64,000 bases of DNA, taken from Abelmoschus esculentus. Its lineage: Eukaryota > Streptophyta > Magnoliopsida > Malvales > Malvaceae. Where the stretch lies: assembly GCA_035048815.1 (NCBI GenBank), contig JAUCBN010000001.1, forward strand, positions 20,723,001 through 20,787,000, read 5' to 3'. The position numbers and the translations under genes are program-made. Positions 60,539 to 64,000 of this stretch are shown in pieces. Position 1 is the stretch's first letter; the number at the start of each line of letters is the position of its first letter. Below the pieces are notes generated by a model. That model was not told the origin of the DNA. It did not search any database and saw nothing but the letters and a program-made list of their open reading frames with translations.

Positions 60539-62100
60539 TGATACGCTGCAACTCTCCAAATATGCTTGTAGAGAGAAGCTTTGATTGCCCAGACCTTAGA
60601 TTGCAAACAAGCCTCGTATCATGCTTGTTTCCAGAACAAAAGAATGTTAAAAGATGTTGGAAATAAGATAAGGATGATTTAAGAAGGTGTTATAGTGTGG
60701 GGGATGTTGATGGTTGATTAAGGAAGGAAATAGAGGTGTTTAAGTGATGTAAATGATATGAAAGGATATGTAAAGGGCTGGTGAAGAATGGTGGACGAAA
60801 ATGGAAGATGGCTGGTGATTAGGGGGTGTTGGAATGATAGTATTCAAAGGGGCAAAGACTGAACTTATGTTATAGGAACATAAACCCAATCTAGTTGCAA
60901 CTCTGAGGGTGGGAGATGCACTTAGAACTCTTGGAAATGTAATTCCGGAAACCTAAAGTATAAAAGGATGGAGGGTGACGCCACAAATCAAAGAGATGAT
61001 TTGATAAGTCGATAATGTTCTAAAAAGAACAAAAATGAGAGATTAACTCACAAATTAAATAATCTGATTTAAAGTTGTGTTTGTAATGCCAAAATGGCTA
61101 CATATTTATAGGAAATGAAAGGGTGTGGATAAGGGACATTTCCCTTTGAAAGGGTGGCCGAATAGTGGCCTTGGTGTCTGTTCAATTGGTGGTGTTCCCT
61201 CTTTAAACGTTCGGTTGAATGGTGTCTCCTCCAAATAATTGTTGTAACTTTTCGGTTTAAAATTCGAGCTTTCACAGTCTTTAGTAAATTGGACATATTT
61301 TGAGTTCCTGATACCGGATTGATGAGATTCAACATGCTCCGGAAAGATAAAAGAGAGAGGAACAACTTTCATGCAGACACAAAAGTCCAATTCTACTAGT
61401 ATCCTTCTCGAAATCGGCACACAAGTGGACCATCATGAATTTGCCCAATGAAGAGTGCTATCTCATTGTTTTAGCGCCCAAACCATGTTTCCCTCCATGT
61501 TGGTCGGTTGTGTCTCTTGGGGAGGGAACATGTCCTTTCCATGGTTGAGCTGAAGGTTGTAGGGTGAGCTAAGATGACCTGGATGAACTAAGGTTGAGCT
61601 AGGTTGAGCTGAGCTAGCTAGCTGATTTAGCTAGTTGAAAGTTCACCATCTTTGAGTGATGATTTGAGTTGAACAGCTAAACCCTAGTTGAGTGAACTTA
61701 TCCTTAGGGCCATAATACTCTCTTAAATCCATAAGAGTGTTAGGAGCTGATTCGAATCCCATATAGATGGAAATTCACCATTTGTCGTTTTGAGCTCATT
61801 CTGAATTCGTAAACTGGAATGAAGCTAGCATCCACTTCATTGCGCTGCCTAGTAGTGTTTGGTAGATTTTAGTGCTGATCGGAAGCTGGTAAGTGCCTCA
61901 AACAACGATTCTTTGTTTTAAGCTCAAATGGTGCATTCGAGCTAAAACAAAGCTGACCAATAATCCCTTAAGTTGTGTTTAACATAACCTGTAAAGAAAC
62001 AACTTAAACTAATAAGTATGATGTTACTAAACATGTGTTGAATATTAATAATGCATAATATAAGATAGATAAAGCTGTGGTTCAATACCAATTACTAAGT
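60539..62100 (-). repeat. LTR E3 (copy of E2)
   Basis: Collinear with E2; sense terminus GCGTATCA at 60539. The TATA box is preserved at 61110-61103. Frames at 61069-61420 are LTR sequence. Confidence 0.78.
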
Positions 62101-62265
62101 TATCAATAGTAATATAAGGAAATAAACATTATAGGTATATAATATGCGATAGCAAGCGAATGTAGAGCATGAATTGAATAAATAAAGAGGATTAAGTAAA
62201 ACTCCCTGATTGGACTTGTGTGACTTAGGGCATGGGCAGAATTTAAGGTTGGGCGTGCACATATT
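62101..62265 (-). other. Unit upstream of LTR E3 with 97-bp flank repeat
   Basis: Copy of 42471-42637, ending GTGCACATAT before block 13. Confidence 0.7.
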
Positions 62266-64000
62266 AGGGACCGTTTATTATGACATGCACTCGAAGAAAG
62301 GGGTCATTAATCATGACATACGCTCAAAGAGAGGGGTTTTCCATCATGGCATACGCTCAAAGAAAGGGACCGTTCACCATGACATGCACTCGAAGGAGGG
62401 GTCATTCATCATGACATACGCTCAAAGAGAGTGGTCGTCAATCACAATATACGCTCAAAGGGAGGGACCATTCATTATGGCACGCACTCGAAGAGAGGAG
62501 TCATTGATCACAACATACGCACAAAGAAAGGGGTTGCCCATCACGGTATACACTCTAAGAAAGGGACCATACATTATGACATGCACACGAAGAGAGGTGT
62601 CGTTCATCGTGACATACGCACAAAAAGAGGGGCCATTCATTATGACATGCACTAGAAGACAAAGATCATTTATCGCGACAAACGCTCAAAGTGAGGGGTC
62701 ATCCATCACGGTGTTTACTCCTAGAGAGGGACTATTCACCATGACATGCACTCAAAGAGGGGGCATTCATCGCGACATATGCTCAAAGAGGGGGGGTCGT
62801 CCGTCAACACATACGCTCAAAGAGATGGACCATTCACCATGACATGCACTCGAAGAGAAGGTTCATGCAGTGCGACAAAAGCTCAAAGAGTGGGGTCATC
62901 CATCACGGTATTCGCTCAAAGAGAGGGACCATTCACCATGACATGCAATCGAAGAGGGGGCATTCATCGCGACATACGCTCAAAGAGAGGGGTTGTATGT
63001 CAATGCATACGCTTCAAGAGAGGGACTGTTAACCATGACATGCACTTAAAGAGAATGGTCATTCATCGTGATATACGCTCAAAGAGAGGGGTCGTCCAAC
63101 ACGGCATAGGCTTAAAGAGAGGGGTCGTTCTTTATGACAAATGCTTGAACAAAGGGGTCATTAATCGCAACATACGTTCAATGAGAGGAACCGTCCATCA
63201 CGGTATACGCTTAAAGAGAGGAACCCTTTATTATGACTTAAGTTCGAAGGGTGGGGTCATTCACCGTGAGATACGCTCAAAGAGAGGAGTCGTCCATCAC
63301 GGTATACACACAAATAGAGGGATATTTCACCCTGACTGCACTCGAAGAGAGGAGTCATTCATATCGACATCGGCTCAAAGAGAGGGGGTCGTCCATCATG
63401 GCACACGGTCAAAGAGAGGGGTCATCCAAAGACAGGGACCATTCACCATGACTTGGACTCGTAGAGTGGGAACATTCTTCGCAACATACACTCAAAGAGA
63501 GCGACCTTTCATTATGACATGCACTCAAAGAGAGGGTTCACTCATCGCGACATACGCTTAAAGATAGGGACCATTCATTATGATATGCACTCAAGAGAGG
63601 GGTCATTCATCGCGATGTACGCTCAAAGAGAAGGTTCGTCCATCACGATATAGGCTCTAGGAAAGGGACCGCTGATTTTGACATGCACTCAAAGAGAGGG
63701 GTCGTCCATCATGGTATACTCTCAGAGAGAGGGACCGTTCAACATGACAAGCACTCGAATAGGGGAGTTAGTCATCGCAACATACACTCAAAGAGAGGGA
63801 CGGTTCATTATGATATGCACTCGAAGGAGGGATCATTCATCACGAGATACACTCAAAGAGAGGGTCATCCATCACGGTATACGCACAAAGAGAGGGACCG
63901 TTTACCATAACATGCACTCGAAGAGAAGGGTCATTCATCGCAACAAACGCTCAAAGAGAGGGGTTTCCATCGTGGTATACGCTCTAAGAAAGGGACTGTT
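62266..64000 (+). repeat. 33-bp tandem array, block 13 (forward, runs off window)
   Basis: About 52 monomers, collinear with 42638-44403. It contains the longest repeat-derived frame, 271 codons at 62746-63561, in which units of type VIHRDIRSKRG and SFIATYAQREG alternate because indels switch between two stop-free frames. No non-repeat domain is visible, so it is not called as a gene. Confidence 0.94.

Noticed and set aside
35393..63910. Dozens of 60-271 codon frames rich in SKRG or QREG as genes for a basic repeat protein
   Set aside because: They occur in two forward frames and, in part, on the reverse strand. They switch frame within one ORF and consist only of array units. Unit length divisible by three explains them. 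I leave open past coding at the Pol-tail fusions.
7795..64000. 33-bp periodic repeats as a CRISPR array
   Set aside because: There are no unique spacers: the repeats are contiguous and vary gradually. Everything nearby is plant retrotransposon sequence, and there are no cas genes.
1..64000. tRNA, rRNA or other structural RNA genes
   Set aside because: None recognised; the TGGTATCAGAGC sites are tRNA-complementary primer-binding sites, not tRNA genes.

Overview
The window is repeat-dominated DNA from a flowering plant. I recognise no host gene. The evidence for a plant is a plant-type L1 LINE (ORF1 with a DUF4283-like domain and CCHC knuckle; ORF2 with endonuclease, reverse transcriptase, zf-RVT-like and RNase H regions), two Ty3/gypsy elements of plant chromovirus type, and many LTRs with TATA boxes and initiator-Met tRNA primer-binding sites. 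I cannot name the species. All transposon genes are broken.

Layout: 1-7224 is a degenerate LINE. 7225-9022 holds an LTR end, a first block of 33-bp tandem repeats and a Ty3/gypsy Pol tail running into an LTR (family A). 9023-12587 is the 5' half of a Tekay/Del-like chromovirus. 12588-34706 is a segment of about 22.1 kb that reads as one inversion: it contains repeat blocks in reverse orientation, LTRs of several families, a complete but decayed Ty3/gypsy element A (LTRs at 29399 and 23228), and, at its right edge, the 3' half of the same Tekay element. 34707-64000 alternates repeat blocks (forward) with LTRs D, E and F and integrase remnants, and includes a segmental duplication (about 35470-44403 and 52907-64000).

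The most unusual component is the tandem repeat. It has 33-bp monomers of three subtypes arranged as a 99-bp higher-order unit, in 13 blocks totalling about 26 kb (roughly 40% of the window, on the order of 800 monomers by length). Blocks repeatedly lie between the terminal CA of an LTR and the short Pol C-terminal tail (GPxTRxK motif) of a Ty3/gypsy element, where gag-pol should be. At two of these junctions the array is in frame with the Pol tail. I read this as a family of non-autonomous LTR elements whose coding region was replaced by a satellite-like array, or equivalently a satellite spread by LTR elements; this is inference. Because 33 bp is 11 codons and two of three forward frames lack stops in the consensus, the arrays produce many long spurious reading frames (up to 271 codons).

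The inversion is well supported. The Tekay halves meet at adjacent codons (12587 and 34706), both outer LTR ends carry the same 5-bp target duplication (ACTTC at 9018-9022; GAAGT at 29977-29981), and undoing it places every repeat block in one orientation.

Limits: LTR outer edges, array edges (within about 10 bp) and all homology statements come from reading by eye, without alignment or database search.
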